From JAGGSN01 sp965603725 (GTDB taxonomy: Bacteria; Zixibacteria; MSB-5A5; UBA10806; 4484-95), in contig CBFDEC010000047.1 of assembly GCA_965603725.1 (NCBI GenBank), forward strand, positions 1-22,312: DNA of 22,312 nt, written 5' to 3'. Made by a program: the position numbers and the translations under genes. The notes beneath the pieces were generated by a model. The model worked only from the letters and a program-made list of their open reading frames with translations, ran no database searches and was not told the DNA's origin. Every line of letters starts with the position of its first letter. Position 1 is the first letter of the stretch. Shown here one piece after another: positions 8,635 to 16,808 of the stretch.

Positions 8635-8741
8635 GACAGGAATATAGTTTATATAGATGCCAATCTGCAAGTTTTCTCTTTACAATCGGTTGATTTTTGT
8701 AACAATATCTAACTGCAGCCGTATTTTAAATGGAGGATAAG

Positions 8742-10001
8742 ATGAAAATTAAAATAGCCTGCATGGTTTTAATATTAACTGCCTTAATCATTGGAACATC
8801 TCATGCCACAATATTCCTGGACACCGAAAACAAGAGTTACCCGCCTGATAAAACTTTTGATGATGACATCTTTCTGGTAGGAAATACTATACGTTTCCAG
8901 TCTCAGGTAACCGGCGACCTTATCGGCGGTTGCCAGGAGCTTGTTTTTTCGGGAATTTGTGAGGGCAATATAAACTGGGCGTCCCGCAAGTTAACCATTA
9001 ATGGACCGGTAAACGGCTCAATAAGAGGATTGGCACAGTACATCGATATTAACGCTCCGGTAGGAAGAAATCTCATGGCTATGGGGCAGACTATTACTAT
9101 TGGACCCGCAACTTATATAACTCGAGATGCGACTTTGCTTGGCGAGGAGATATTATTTGAGGGTACTGTCGGAAATTATATGAGAGTCGGAGGCGATAAA
9201 GTCACCATCGCCGGCAAATTCGGCGGCGATCTTAAAATTGAAGCCAACCGGATTGAGATTGAACCCGTCACAATAATCGAGGGTGATTTGATTTATGAAT
9301 CCCCATATGAAGTTAAAATCGAGGAAAGTGTAATTATAAAAGGCGAAATCCGCTGGATAGAAACCGATCAGGAAATAAAAAAGGATGAATACGACGCATT
9401 TAGTCCGATCAAATTCCTGCTGATAATGTTTCTATCACTTAATTGCCTGATCAGTTTCATTGTTTTTTTGATCGCCATGATACTGGGGAATGCAGCGATG
9501 ATTCCGCTTATGTTTTTGACCCTGATTGTCAGCGGGATTATTCTTGTCTCACTAAGTAAAAAATTGACTTTAAAAACAGTAACTATAATCAAAGACCGTT
9601 TTCTGGTTTCCCTGGGCCTCGGTATCCTGTTGATTCTACTGTTTCCATTTGCCTCATTACTGGCAATCCTGACAGTAATCGGCATCCCTATCGGGATAAT
9701 CATCATTTTTGCCTTTGGAATATTCTGCTTTGCCGGAGCCGTTTATACCGCTCAATTTATTGGCATATATGTTGGCCGCCTGTTAAATATCAGCAGACAG
9801 CCGCCGAGCATTTTGTGTCTGATAATTGGCATTATTGTTTTGGCCTGTTTAATTTTAATCCCTGTCATAGGCTGGATTGTGGCTGTACTAATTCTTGCTG
9901 TTGGCCTGGGCGCTCTCGTCCTATCTATTAATAGAGTAAAGGTGAAAATTAATGCTGAAGGGAAACCGGAAAAACTATCAACCAATTCGGAAGCAAAATA
10001 A
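8742..10001 (+). CDS. Exported bactofilin-like beta-repeat domain fused to multi-pass membrane domain
   Basis: 419 residues. An in-frame ATG at 8730 overlaps the ribosome binding site; GGAGG ends about 7 nt before ATG 8742, which is taken as the start and gives a clean signal peptide (MKIKIACMVLILTALIIGTSHA). Residues about 35-205 consist of short regular strands separated by glycines (GDLIGG, GNINWA, NGSIRG, GRNLMAMG, GNYMRVGG, GGDLKIEA, EGDLIYE). This is the pattern of a right-handed beta-helix as in bactofilins (polymer-forming cytoskeletal family). Residues about 222-396 hold four to six membrane segments, including VIGIPIGIIII. The C-terminus is polar. Family knowledge: similar beta-helix plus membrane proteins are widespread and mostly uncharacterised. 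Inferred role: membrane-anchored polymer or scaffold on the periplasmic side. Confidence 0.85.
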   Translation: MKIKIACMVLILTALIIGTSHATIFLDTENKSYPPDKTFDDDIFLVGNTIRFQSQVTGDLIGGCQELVFSGICEGNINWASRKLTINGPVNGSIRGLAQYIDINAPVGRNLMAMGQTITIGPATYITRDATLLGEEILFEGTVGNYMRVGGDKVTIAGKFGGDLKIEANRIEIEPVTIIEGDLIYESPYEVKIEESVIIKGEIRWIETDQEIKKDEYDAFSPIKFLLIMFLSLNCLISFIVFLIAMILGNAAMIPLMFLTLIVSGIILVSLSKKLTLKTVTIIKDRFLVSLGLGILLILLFPFASLLAILTVIGIPIGIIIIFAFGIFCFAGAVYTAQFIGIYVGRLLNISRQPPSILCLIIGIIVLACLILIPVIGWIVAVLILAVGLGALVLSINRVKVKINAEGKPEKLSTNSEAK

Positions 10002-10067
10002 TACCTCTAAAAAATGCCCTGAAAGTCCTATTGCTAACCTATTATCTTAAACTGCATTATTCAATCT

Positions 10068-10224
10068 CGTTCCCAAACTCTGTTTGGGAACGTACTGATT
10101 TCTGAAACTCTGTTTCAATATTCCGCATGTTCATTCAATTATCTAAATTGATACCTTGCCGGTGTAATTTTACTCGAAACAGAGTTTCGATTGTCATTGT
10201 GTTACCAAACAGAGTTTGGTAACA
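10068..10224. repeat. Cluster of four palindromes with common AAACTCTGTTT core
   Basis: Four hairpins in 157 bp: 10068-10092 (11-bp stem CGTTCCCAAAC, loop TCT), 10103-10117 (6-bp stem TGAAAC, loop TCT), 10174-10190 (7-bp stem TCGAAAC, loop AGA) and 10201-10223 (10-bp stem GTTACCAAAC, loop AGA, extendable by one T-A pair). The first two carry AAACTCTGTTT and the last two its reverse complement AAACAGAGTTT. The outer arms differ (CCC/GGG, TG/CA, TCG/CGA, TACC/GGTA) yet stay perfectly complementary. This is REP-like and lies between two plus-strand genes. Confidence 0.9.
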
Positions 10225-10254
10225 AGAAGGTACCCAACAATCTATTCACATAGC

Positions 10255-10347
10255 CCGCATTATTCACAAATTTTAACATGTGCTGGCATCCGCCATAGGC
10301 GGACTTCTGCCAGAACTGTCGGAGGCAACTTCCGACAGCACAAAAAC
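10255..10347. repeat. Dispersed two-hairpin repeat, copy A
   Basis: About 93 bp matching 22169-22263 in the same orientation with only a few differences. Order: conserved lead CGCATTATTCACAAA; TGTG; hairpin 1 with stem TGGCA...TGCCA around TCCGCC-ATA-GGCGGA; hairpin 2 with stem CTGTCGGA/TCCGACAG; CACA, which can pair with TGTG to close a three-way junction. Hairpin 1 is intact in this copy. Confidence 0.9.
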
Positions 10348-10532
10348 ACACTGTATTCTTAATGGCTTTCTGACATTATTTCTATCATATTATTATCCAA
10401 AGGATTAAAAGCTAATTTTAATGATCGAGCCTTTTGCAAAACTCCAGATTGGTGTTTCAGGTATACTGTATTAAATCTTGTTTTTGCCGATACACCTAAT
10501 AAAATAATAAAAAATCTGTCATGGAGGGCAAT

Positions 10533-11723
10533 ATGTTTGGCAATAATAATCAGCTTTTTGGCTTTTTAAACGGGTATAATCAGCTTGCCAATATCGGCTT
10601 ATTCAGAAGTCTGAGAAATTTACCCAATTTTTTCGCCGGAAACGAAAGGGCTATAACTAACCGCCTTCTCAACAGGCCATTGCACAACATCCTTAAGCAT
10701 CTTAATCCAAAAAAAGGTATCGATACAATCAGCCTCGGACAAAGAAGCGCATTAGAAAATCCCCTATTGCCTGAACAGCTTTACACTCCGGCAAGTTTGA
10801 TTAACGCACTCGGGAATCTGCCTGTTAATACTGAAGATCAATCTGCAGATCAAATTCAGCCGGACACCGGATCGGTTGAGAAAAAATTCTTAAATATGGT
10901 TGACCTGAACATGGATTTCAATCTGGTCGAATTCGAAAACGCTTTAACCAATCTTATCGAAGATGCCGAGGATGGACAGGTTGAAATATCCTCATACTCG
11001 AATGTCAGCGTAGGACTTCATGTCGATTTCAAAGCAAAAGCCCTCATGGAAGAGATATATAAAGGGAGTGAAGCGGAAAATAGACCTGAAATGATAAATT
11101 CTCTAAATGTTAAATCGGCTTTCGATAGAGCTATGGCAATGATGATGAAGTCGCGGGAATTCGAGGCTGAAATGTTTTACAGAGAAAGTTCCCGGTCACA
11201 TTATATCATGAACAGCGAATATGCCGATGGTTTCATTCGGATTTCACGAAAGCTGGCAATGCAATATACCCAGGATTTATCATTTAATTTCAGATCTTTA
11301 AATCTTTACAATTCCCAGGCAAATCAATTGACCGAGACCGGCGAGGCTGGAGATTACATACAGCAAACCGAGGCTTTAGTCGATAATCCGCAAACTAACG
11401 GTGAGTTGATCGGTCAGTTTTTTGATGCGGTACAGGGCTTAATCGATAATGCCGAGGATAAAATCATTGAGAAAATAAATACGTTTTTCGATAATCTGAC
11501 CGCCCAGATGGGAACAGAACCAGGCTTCCTGGACCAGACCAGAAACAGTGTAATTGATGGGGCGAAGGCATTTTTCAGCGAAGTTGACCGGGCAATTAAC
11601 GGCTTACAGCTAAAGTATTCAGAGAACAGCCAGCCGATTGAACAGATTGCAAACACCAATCAAACGCCCCAAACAGATATGCCGGAAATAAACGAGGAAC
11701 CTGTACCTGAAAATCCAGCTTAA
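10533..11723 (+). CDS. Unrecognised 396-residue protein, mostly helical
   Basis: ATG at 10533 has GGAGGG 5 nt upstream; an in-frame ATG at 10521 overlaps that site and is not preferred. No signal peptide or membrane segment. The N-terminus (MFGNNNQLFGFLNGYNQLA) is Asn/Gln-rich and followed by basic segments. Residues about 115-275 are the most domain-like part: EISSYSNVSVGLHVDF strands, then helices with SREFEAEMFYRESSRSHYI and DLSFNFRSLNLYN. Residues 285-365 are predicted amphipathic helix (QFFDAVQGLIDNAEDKII...). The tail is Pro/Glu-rich. It ends at a TAA that abuts a 42-nt repeat containing a copy of the end of the next gene. I cannot assign a family; a structural or cell-surface-associated role is only a guess from composition. 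Confidence 0.8.
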   Translation: MFGNNNQLFGFLNGYNQLANIGLFRSLRNLPNFFAGNERAITNRLLNRPLHNILKHLNPKKGIDTISLGQRSALENPLLPEQLYTPASLINALGNLPVNTEDQSADQIQPDTGSVEKKFLNMVDLNMDFNLVEFENALTNLIEDAEDGQVEISSYSNVSVGLHVDFKAKALMEEIYKGSEAENRPEMINSLNVKSAFDRAMAMMMKSREFEAEMFYRESSRSHYIMNSEYADGFIRISRKLAMQYTQDLSFNFRSLNLYNSQANQLTETGEAGDYIQQTEALVDNPQTNGELIGQFFDAVQGLIDNAEDKIIEKINTFFDNLTAQMGTEPGFLDQTRNSVIDGAKAFFSEVDRAINGLQLKYSENSQPIEQIANTNQTPQTDMPEINEEPVPENPA

Positions 11724-11752
11724 GTATCTTTCGCGAAGCTTTTCTTTATTTT
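11711..11752. repeat. 42-nt direct repeat, copy 1 (contains stop of the 396-residue gene)
   Basis: Matches 11873-11914 at about 38 of 42 positions, offset 162 bp. It includes the last codons and TAA of the plus-strand gene. Read on the minus strand, it carries an altered copy of the last ten codons of the 173-residue gene (KIKKSFAKDT-stop, against KIKNSFSKDT-stop in the real gene). Confidence 0.88.
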
Positions 11753-11761
11753 ATGTTTCAG

Positions 11762-11814
11762 GATGGAAGTTTTGCGACATCCTGAAACCCTCAGGATGTC
11801 ATTTTGTTTCCATC
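11762..11814. repeat. Long compound hairpin between convergent genes
   Basis: Inner perfect 10-bp stem GACATCCTGA/TCAGGATGTC with loop AACCC; a 7x7 internal loop (GTTTTGC against ATTTTGT); outer 7-bp stem GATGGAA/TTCCATC. An alternative fold pairs GTTTCAGGATG (from 11755) with CATCCTGAAAC. It lies inside the 162-bp segment bounded by the 42-nt direct repeats and may act as a bidirectional terminator or be the body of a small mobile palindrome. Confidence 0.8.
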
Positions 11815-11840
11815 TTGAGAGGTGAAAACAAGCATTAGTG

Positions 11841-11865
11841 GCTGGTGTATGTCCCGTGCACCAGC
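11841..11865. repeat. Hairpin GCTGGTG/CACCAGC
   Basis: A 7-bp perfect stem with an 11-nt loop, in the same repeat-bounded segment as the compound hairpin at 11762. No T-run follows on the plus strand, so termination by this hairpin alone is doubtful. Confidence 0.6.
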
Positions 11866-11872
11866 TTATATA

Positions 11873-11914
11873 AAAACCAACTTAAGTATCTTTCGAGAAG
11901 CTATTCTTTATTTT
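11873..11914. repeat. 42-nt direct repeat, copy 2 (overlaps end of the 173-residue gene)
   Basis: Second copy of the 11711-11752 repeat. From 11882 it is the genuine 3' end of the minus-strand gene. Mismatches to copy 1 are at 11876, 11880, 11896 and 11903. Confidence 0.88.
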
Positions 11915-12403
11915 TTCGTCAAGTTCATTGACAGCTTTTTCAAAACGTTGTTGTGTAATCCCTCTATTCTTAAGCAGCTCCCCGGATTCACGAGGAATAT
12001 TATCCCAGGTAATCGAATCGTTGGCGCTCCGTTTCTCATCCGAAACCGAGGTTTCATCAGTCTTGTCTATCAACATTCCATTTTCAAATAATGCCTTCAG
12101 TTCAAAAGTTTTAAGCGGACATTCGGGCCAATCATGAAACCAGCAGATAAGCAGTTCGGCGCTGATTTTTGAACCGCTGTTAAGATCGGAGCTTCTATAA
12201 GCCAGCGAAATGGTCACCCTCTCCCAGACAGAATCGACTCGTCGCCGGGCAATAATATAATCACAATCAGCAGAAACCTCCTCCACCAGCATATCGAACT
12301 CATCAAGCAGACGGGAAAACAGAAACAGTACACCGGCTGTATTAACCGGGGCATAGACAATACCGCGTTTGCCAATTAAATCGCCAACTATCGATTTAGC
12401 CAT
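11882..12403 (-). CDS. Conserved-looking hypothetical soluble protein, 173 residues
   Basis: ATG at 12403 has GGAGATG about 7 nt upstream. No signal peptide or membrane segment is predicted (MAKSIVGDLIGKRGIVYAPV). Residues 1-105 look like a compact alpha/beta domain with strands DYIIARRRV, WERVTISLAYRSS and ISAELLICWFHDWPECP, the last followed by FELKALF. Residues 108-173 are charged and probably helical or disordered, ending KNSFSKDT. The family is not recognised. It is convergent with the 396-residue gene; the end of its coding sequence lies in a 42-nt direct repeat, and the original arrangement may have been two genes meeting stop to stop. It is on the opposite strand to the TetR operon, with 248 bp between starts. 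Confidence 0.78.
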   Translation of the reverse strand: MAKSIVGDLIGKRGIVYAPVNTAGVLFLFSRLLDEFDMLVEEVSADCDYIIARRRVDSVWERVTISLAYRSSDLNSGSKISAELLICWFHDWPECPLKTFELKALFENGMLIDKTDETSVSDEKRSANDSITWDNIPRESGELLKNRGITQQRFEKAVNELDEKIKNSFSKDT

Positions 12404-12578
12404 TTGCTCATCTCCGCAAGGTGGTTTTATCCAAATTCAATTGTATGATTATATGTTAGGTCTAAGATTTAAGGCAAGGAATATTTTGAACATGACAAAA
12501 CAAAAAAGGTGATTAGAAAAATCAGAACACAGCAGAGGAGCACTCAAGGACGAAAGTCGCCCACATGAAAAATATAGC

Positions 12579-12607
12579 TTGACAAGAAAAACAACATTAT
12601 ATATAAT
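12579..12607 (+). promoter_or_regulatory. Consensus sigma70 promoter of the tetR-RND operon
   Basis: TTGACA at 12579-12584, exactly 17 nt, then TATAAT at 12602-12607. Both hexamers match the sigma70 consensus perfectly. The expected transcription start (about 12613-12616) falls within the adjacent palindromic operator, 36-39 nt before the ATG. Confidence 0.88.
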
Positions 12608-12625
12608 TGACCGAGGGTTCGGTCA
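12608..12625. promoter_or_regulatory. TetR-type operator palindrome
   Basis: TGACCGA-GGGT-TCGGTCA, perfect 7-4-7 arms, starts directly after the -10 box and covers the predicted transcription start. Its position in front of a TetR gene implies autorepression of the whole operon. Sites with a GACCGA/TCGGTC core are common upstream of TetR-regulated RND genes. Confidence 0.85.
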
Positions 12626-12651
12626 TTAATATATATTAGAAAGAATTTAAT

Positions 12652-13260
12652 ATGCCAAAGATTGTAGATAAAAAAGCAAAAAAAGCTGAAATACTCAAAG
12701 CGGCCATGGAAGTCTTTGCCCGGAATGGGGTTGTTAAAACGAAGATGGCCAATATCGCTTTGGCCGCCGGTATCGGTAAGGGAACCATCTATGAATATTT
12801 TCGCAGTAAAGAGGATATTTTTGAAGAGGCTTTCAATTCTGTTTTTTCAAATATGGAAACAGCATTACTGGAGGCTCTTAAAACTGTGGATGACCCTGAG
12901 CAGAAGTTGAAAATTCTAATCGATGTATCGCTGACCTGCTTTATTGACAGCGATTATGATTTTACCGGAATAATAGTTGATTTCTGGGCGGAGGGCGTCC
13001 GGAATAAGGATGCTGAGATATTGAAAATCATCGACCTGAACAAAATATATAAAGATTATCGCAAATTGTTTTCAGAGATTTTAGATGAGGGAATACAAAA
13101 GGGCATCTTTAAAAATATCGATACATTCTCACTTTCTGCAATCCTGATAGCCGCCTTTGACGGCTTAACATTGCAATGGATTCTGAACCGCCATCTTTTT
13201 GACCTGCGAAAAGTATCTGATGTGCTGCTGGACAGTTTATTAAATGGAATAAGGAAATGA
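12652..13260 (+). CDS. TetR/AcrR family transcriptional regulator
   Basis: 202 residues, typical TetR length. The N-terminal DNA-binding domain covers residues 10-57: AEILKAAMEVFARNG, then the helix-turn-helix ALAAGIGKGTIYEYFRSKED, which matches the family signature closely. The C-terminal ligand-binding domain (about 70-200) is helical and diverged as usual. The start ATG at 12652 has only a weak AGAAAG site upstream, as might suit a low-level repressor. The promoter with operator at 12579-12625 lies immediately upstream, and the RND gene follows after 61 bp. It very likely represses itself and the three transport genes until a lipophilic ligand binds. Confidence 0.95.
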   Translation: MPKIVDKKAKKAEILKAAMEVFARNGVVKTKMANIALAAGIGKGTIYEYFRSKEDIFEEAFNSVFSNMETALLEALKTVDDPEQKLKILIDVSLTCFIDSDYDFTGIIVDFWAEGVRNKDAEILKIIDLNKIYKDYRKLFSEILDEGIQKGIFKNIDTFSLSAILIAAFDGLTLQWILNRHLFDLRKVSDVLLDSLLNGIRK

Positions 13261-13321
13261 TAGTAAAGTTTTTGCCAACTTTAATGCCGATAATTAGTAA
13301 TTATATAGATAAGGAGCTATC

Positions 13322-16036
13322 ATGAGAGACAAATTACTCACGACAATCGCTAAGTTTGCCGAAAGCCGACCCTTTATAATGTTCGGGATAGCCCTGGTAA
13401 TCACTGCCATTGCTGCGGGGTTCGCCTCAAATCTAAGATTAGAAACGCAATTTAAAAACATGATGCCGCAGGATCATCCCATGGTGCAGGAATTCAATCA
13501 AATCATAGATGATTACAGCACCGCCTCCATGATTATAATTGCCGCCCAGGGAAAAGAATATGAACTCAAGCAATTCGCTGATGAGGTTGCGCCCAAAATT
13601 GAAGCCATGACTGGATATATTCAGCGAATCGATTATAAGCTCGACCGCAGCTTTTTCCTTGAACATGGTTTCATGCTCCAGAAAGCCAAAGACCTGAAGA
13701 ATTCCCATGAGATGTTTAAGGATCTCAGCTCGCTGCCTTTGATTAAACATATAAACGACAACTTTGAAAAGACGTATATGCATGATGAAGAAAGTATCTC
13801 TACAAAAGAAAAGGAAAACAGCGCCGTTATTTTCTTAGATGGCATAAGATATTGGCTTGAAACAATAGAGCAGTATGCGGTTAATGGTAATGCGATAGAT
13901 TCTGTTGAGGCAAAGACTGCAGTTGATCGATTCTTAATCGGCGATGAGTACATGATTTCTCAGGATAAGGATATGCTTTTGATCTTTGCCCAGCCAACTT
14001 TTACGATTAACGAAATTAATAAAATTGTTGATGCAGAAGATTCAATAGATGCCGTCATTGCCCGGGTCTCTGAAAAATATCCCAGCATCTTCGCCGGCAC
14101 CACTGGAACAATAGCCCTTGCCCGTGATGAGATGGTTGCCGCCAGCCAGGATATGTACCTCACATCGATAATCGCTTTTATACTGATTATAGCGCTGTTT
14201 ATTATTTCTTTCCGGATATGGTCGGCTCCTGTTCTTGCCGGAATCAGCCTGTTGATGGGTATTGCCTGGACAGCAGGGTTTGCCGCCTTAACGCTTGGCA
14301 GTTTGAATATCATGACCTCTATGTTTTCGGTGATCCTCATCGGATTGGGCATCGATTTCTCCATTCATATCATTACGGTATATTCTGAAAGTCGGGCCGC
14401 CGGTTATTCGATAGGCGAGTCGCTTCGTTTTTCGATGTCAAAATCCGGCAAGGGCATAACTACCGGCGGATTCACAACCGCCTGCGCCTTTCTGACATTG
14501 ATGGTTTCCGAAACTGCGGGAATGTCCGAGTTCGGCATTGTCATCGGGAGCGGAGTCATATTCTGTATGATCGCCACTCTTTTTGCGTTGCCGGCGATGC
14601 TTTCATTACGCGATAAGCTGCTGATTAAATTTCGCCAGGAAAAATATAAACCAAAATCGACGAGTTTCGGCTTCTTAGGCAGCCTTGGTCTGACAATTTC
14701 CCGAAAATCCGTTGTCGTCCTGACAGGGGCAATAATCATCACGGCCCCTCTTTTCTATTCCGCTTTAAACATTACATTTGATTATAATTACTTGAACATG
14801 GAACCGGTCGGCTTAACATCCATTAAACTTCAGCATCAAATGGAAGATGAGTTTGATGTCACGCCTGATTTTGCGATGATTACCACATCCTCGGTTGAAG
14901 AATCACGAAGGATTTCGGAGGCGGCTAAAGATTTAAAGATGGTAGGGATGGTGACAAGTATTTCCGAGTATGTGCCCTCTTTAGAACAGCAGCAAAGGCG
15001 AGCTCTTTATATTCAAAAAATTCGTGAATACCTGGAAAACAACCGGAAATTGACGCCCCTTTCGGAAAATAAAATCGATCAACTTTTTGGTGAATTATAC
15101 CGGTTGGAGGATAATGTTATTGAATTAGCCCAGTTGGCCTATCTTGGCGGGCAGGACAAAGTGGATGAAAAATGCAAAGAATTGATCGGCGACCTGGAAG
15201 ACCCGCAGAATAAAACCATGATCGCTTCATTAATAGATAAACTAAATGCTGACCGGCCAAAAATTGTTCGAAATCTAAACCTGTTCCAGAAATACTATGA
15301 GCCTTATTTCAGGCAAACCGCATTAGGAATGTCCTCTTTAGATCCTATTAATGTGGAAGATTTACCGCCAGACATTTTAGATCAGTTCGTAAGTAAGGAT
15401 GGCAGCAAATACCTGATTACAATCTATCCCAAAGAATCGGTCTGGAACCTGGCGTTTTTAGAAAGGTTTACAGACCAGATGGAAAAACTTGATGAGAGAG
15501 TTACCGGTATGCCGAATGTATTCTACGTTCTTATGAATATAATCGCTAAAGATGGAAAAAAAGCGGCGGCCCTGACAATTATCGTCGTTTTTCTTCTTTT
15601 GCTCTGGGATTTTAAGAAACTACGGCTGGCGCTATTGGCAATGGTTCCTCTTGTTGTTGGGGCTGTCTGGATGGTTGGCGCGATGCATCTGTTTGGCCTG
15701 CAGTTGACCATGTTGAACCTGATGGGGATACCGCTTATCCTGGGTATCGGTATCGATGACGGCGTACATATTCTCCATCGCTATAGAGTAGAAGGCGCAG
15801 GGAAAATCAGAACAATCTTTACCAGCACAGGAAAGGCAGTCATGCTGACATCGATTACTACGATGCTGGCTTTCGGCTCGCTGGTGTTTGCCACCTATCG
15901 CGGCCTGGGCAGTCTGGGTATTGCGCTGTTTATCGGCGTTGGAACTTGCTTTTTAACCTCTGTAATTATCCTGCCCGCTTTACTGGGATTAATAGAACAA
16001 GGAAATAATAGCCAAACAAGTCAAGGGAGTTTATAA
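13322..16036 (+). CDS. RND transporter, MMPL/HAE-3 type
   Basis: 904 residues, the length expected for the HAE-3/MMPL group and shorter than AcrB (about 1050). ATG at 13322 has AAGGAG about 6 nt upstream. Layout: TM1 about 18-36; periplasmic loop 40-275; TM2-6 277-430 with the TM4 motif GLGIDFSIHI (D345); TM7 about 462-482; second periplasmic loop 485-745; TM8-12 748-892 with the TM10 motif GIGIDDGVHI (D812, D813). The acidic residues in TM4 and TM10 are the expected proton-relay positions. No membrane-fusion or TolC gene lies nearby. Instead a LolA-like protein and a beta-barrel follow directly, as in operons thought to move hydrophobic molecules to the outer membrane (compare the hopanoid transporter HpnN). 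The substrate is unknown. Confidence 0.93.
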   Translation: MRDKLLTTIAKFAESRPFIMFGIALVITAIAAGFASNLRLETQFKNMMPQDHPMVQEFNQIIDDYSTASMIIIAAQGKEYELKQFADEVAPKIEAMTGYIQRIDYKLDRSFFLEHGFMLQKAKDLKNSHEMFKDLSSLPLIKHINDNFEKTYMHDEESISTKEKENSAVIFLDGIRYWLETIEQYAVNGNAIDSVEAKTAVDRFLIGDEYMISQDKDMLLIFAQPTFTINEINKIVDAEDSIDAVIARVSEKYPSIFAGTTGTIALARDEMVAASQDMYLTSIIAFILIIALFIISFRIWSAPVLAGISLLMGIAWTAGFAALTLGSLNIMTSMFSVILIGLGIDFSIHIITVYSESRAAGYSIGESLRFSMSKSGKGITTGGFTTACAFLTLMVSETAGMSEFGIVIGSGVIFCMIATLFALPAMLSLRDKLLIKFRQEKYKPKSTSFGFLGSLGLTISRKSVVVLTGAIIITAPLFYSALNITFDYNYLNMEPVGLTSIKLQHQMEDEFDVTPDFAMITTSSVEESRRISEAAKDLKMVGMVTSISEYVPSLEQQQRRALYIQKIREYLENNRKLTPLSENKIDQLFGELYRLEDNVIELAQLAYLGGQDKVDEKCKELIGDLEDPQNKTMIASLIDKLNADRPKIVRNLNLFQKYYEPYFRQTALGMSSLDPINVEDLPPDILDQFVSKDGSKYLITIYPKESVWNLAFLERFTDQMEKLDERVTGMPNVFYVLMNIIAKDGKKAAALTIIVVFLLLLWDFKKLRLALLAMVPLVVGAVWMVGAMHLFGLQLTMLNLMGIPLILGIGIDDGVHILHRYRVEGAGKIRTIFTSTGKAVMLTSITTMLAFGSLVFATYRGLGSLGIALFIGVGTCFLTSVIILPALLGLIEQGNNSQTSQGSL

Positions 16037-16037
16037 T

Positions 16038-16781
16038 ATGCTGATGCAAATTTCTATGATGATTATAATTGCTATTGTCTCAGTTCAGGCTCAGCAATTA
16101 ACACCAGAACAGATCATCAAAAAAATTGATGATACAGAGCGCGTATCATCAAGCGAAGGCATCGTAAAGCAGACAATTACAACCTCCGGCGGCAAAAAAA
16201 GAACGCTCGAAATGCAGTCATACACAAAAGATCAAAGCGATAAACAGTTGATAATCTACACCAACCCGAAACGAGTAAAGGGCGATAAGATACTGATGCT
16301 TAACGACGGCGACGATATATGGTTCTATACCCCGAGAACCGACCGGGTGCGACATCTGGCAAGCCATGCCAAGAAGCAGAAAGTCCAGGGCAGTGATTTT
16401 TCTTATGAAGACATGTCCGGCGGAAATATCGAGGAAGATTATACCTACACTAAGCTGAAAGATGAAAAAATCAACGGTATTGAATGCTATAAATTCGAGT
16501 TGATCCCGACTGAGAGCGGACCCCACTATTCAAAAATGATACTCTGGGCAGATAAAGACAAATTCCTAACCTTACGAATAGACTATTATGAGGAAGAAGA
16601 ACTGCTGAAGCGACTGATATGTAGTGACACAAAAAAAATCGACGATCACTGGTATGCAATGAAGCTGACAATGACAAACCTCCAGGAAGGCGGCGAAACG
16701 GTGATGGAAACTGTCGAGGTCAAGTTCGATATCCACCTGGATGATAATATTTTCACTACGAAAAACCTGAAGCGGCGCTGA
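16038..16781 (+). CDS. Periplasmic LolA-like protein (outer membrane lipoprotein-sorting family)
   Basis: 247 residues; the start lies 1 bp past the RND stop, with AAGGGAG inside the RND gene end, so the two are translationally close. Signal peptide residues 1-18 (ISMMIIIAIVSVQAQ). The mature part is a single LolA/LppX-like incomplete barrel with the family blocks DIWFYTPRTDRVRHL, KVQGSDFSYEDM and ISDTKK-like late strands, including KMILWADKD. It matches the uncharacterised LolA-like family usually annotated as outer membrane lipoprotein-sorting protein and found beside MMPL transporters. The inferred role is a soluble periplasmic carrier that takes a hydrophobic cargo from the RND pump to the outer-membrane barrel encoded next. 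Confidence 0.9.
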   Translation: MLMQISMMIIIAIVSVQAQQLTPEQIIKKIDDTERVSSSEGIVKQTITTSGGKKRTLEMQSYTKDQSDKQLIIYTNPKRVKGDKILMLNDGDDIWFYTPRTDRVRHLASHAKKQKVQGSDFSYEDMSGGNIEEDYTYTKLKDEKINGIECYKFELIPTESGPHYSKMILWADKDKFLTLRIDYYEEEELLKRLICSDTKKIDDHWYAMKLTMTNLQEGGETVMETVEVKFDIHLDDNIFTTKNLKRR

Positions 16782-16808
16782 ATAACCGCCAGCTGAGGAG
16801 AATATGAA

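Noticed and set aside
8671..8741. Possible promoter elements (TTTACA or TTGATT) between the divergent genes
   Set aside because: No -10 box with acceptable match and spacing could be paired with either hexamer.
10068..10347. Possible CRISPR array or tandem repeat
   Set aside because: The repeats are palindromes of different lengths in both orientations, with irregular spacing and no conserved direct repeat plus spacer pattern, and no cas genes.
13439..14742. Antisense frames of 106 to 134 codons opposite the RND gene
   Set aside because: The RND frame has complete transmembrane and motif structure; the antisense products have no recognisable domain.
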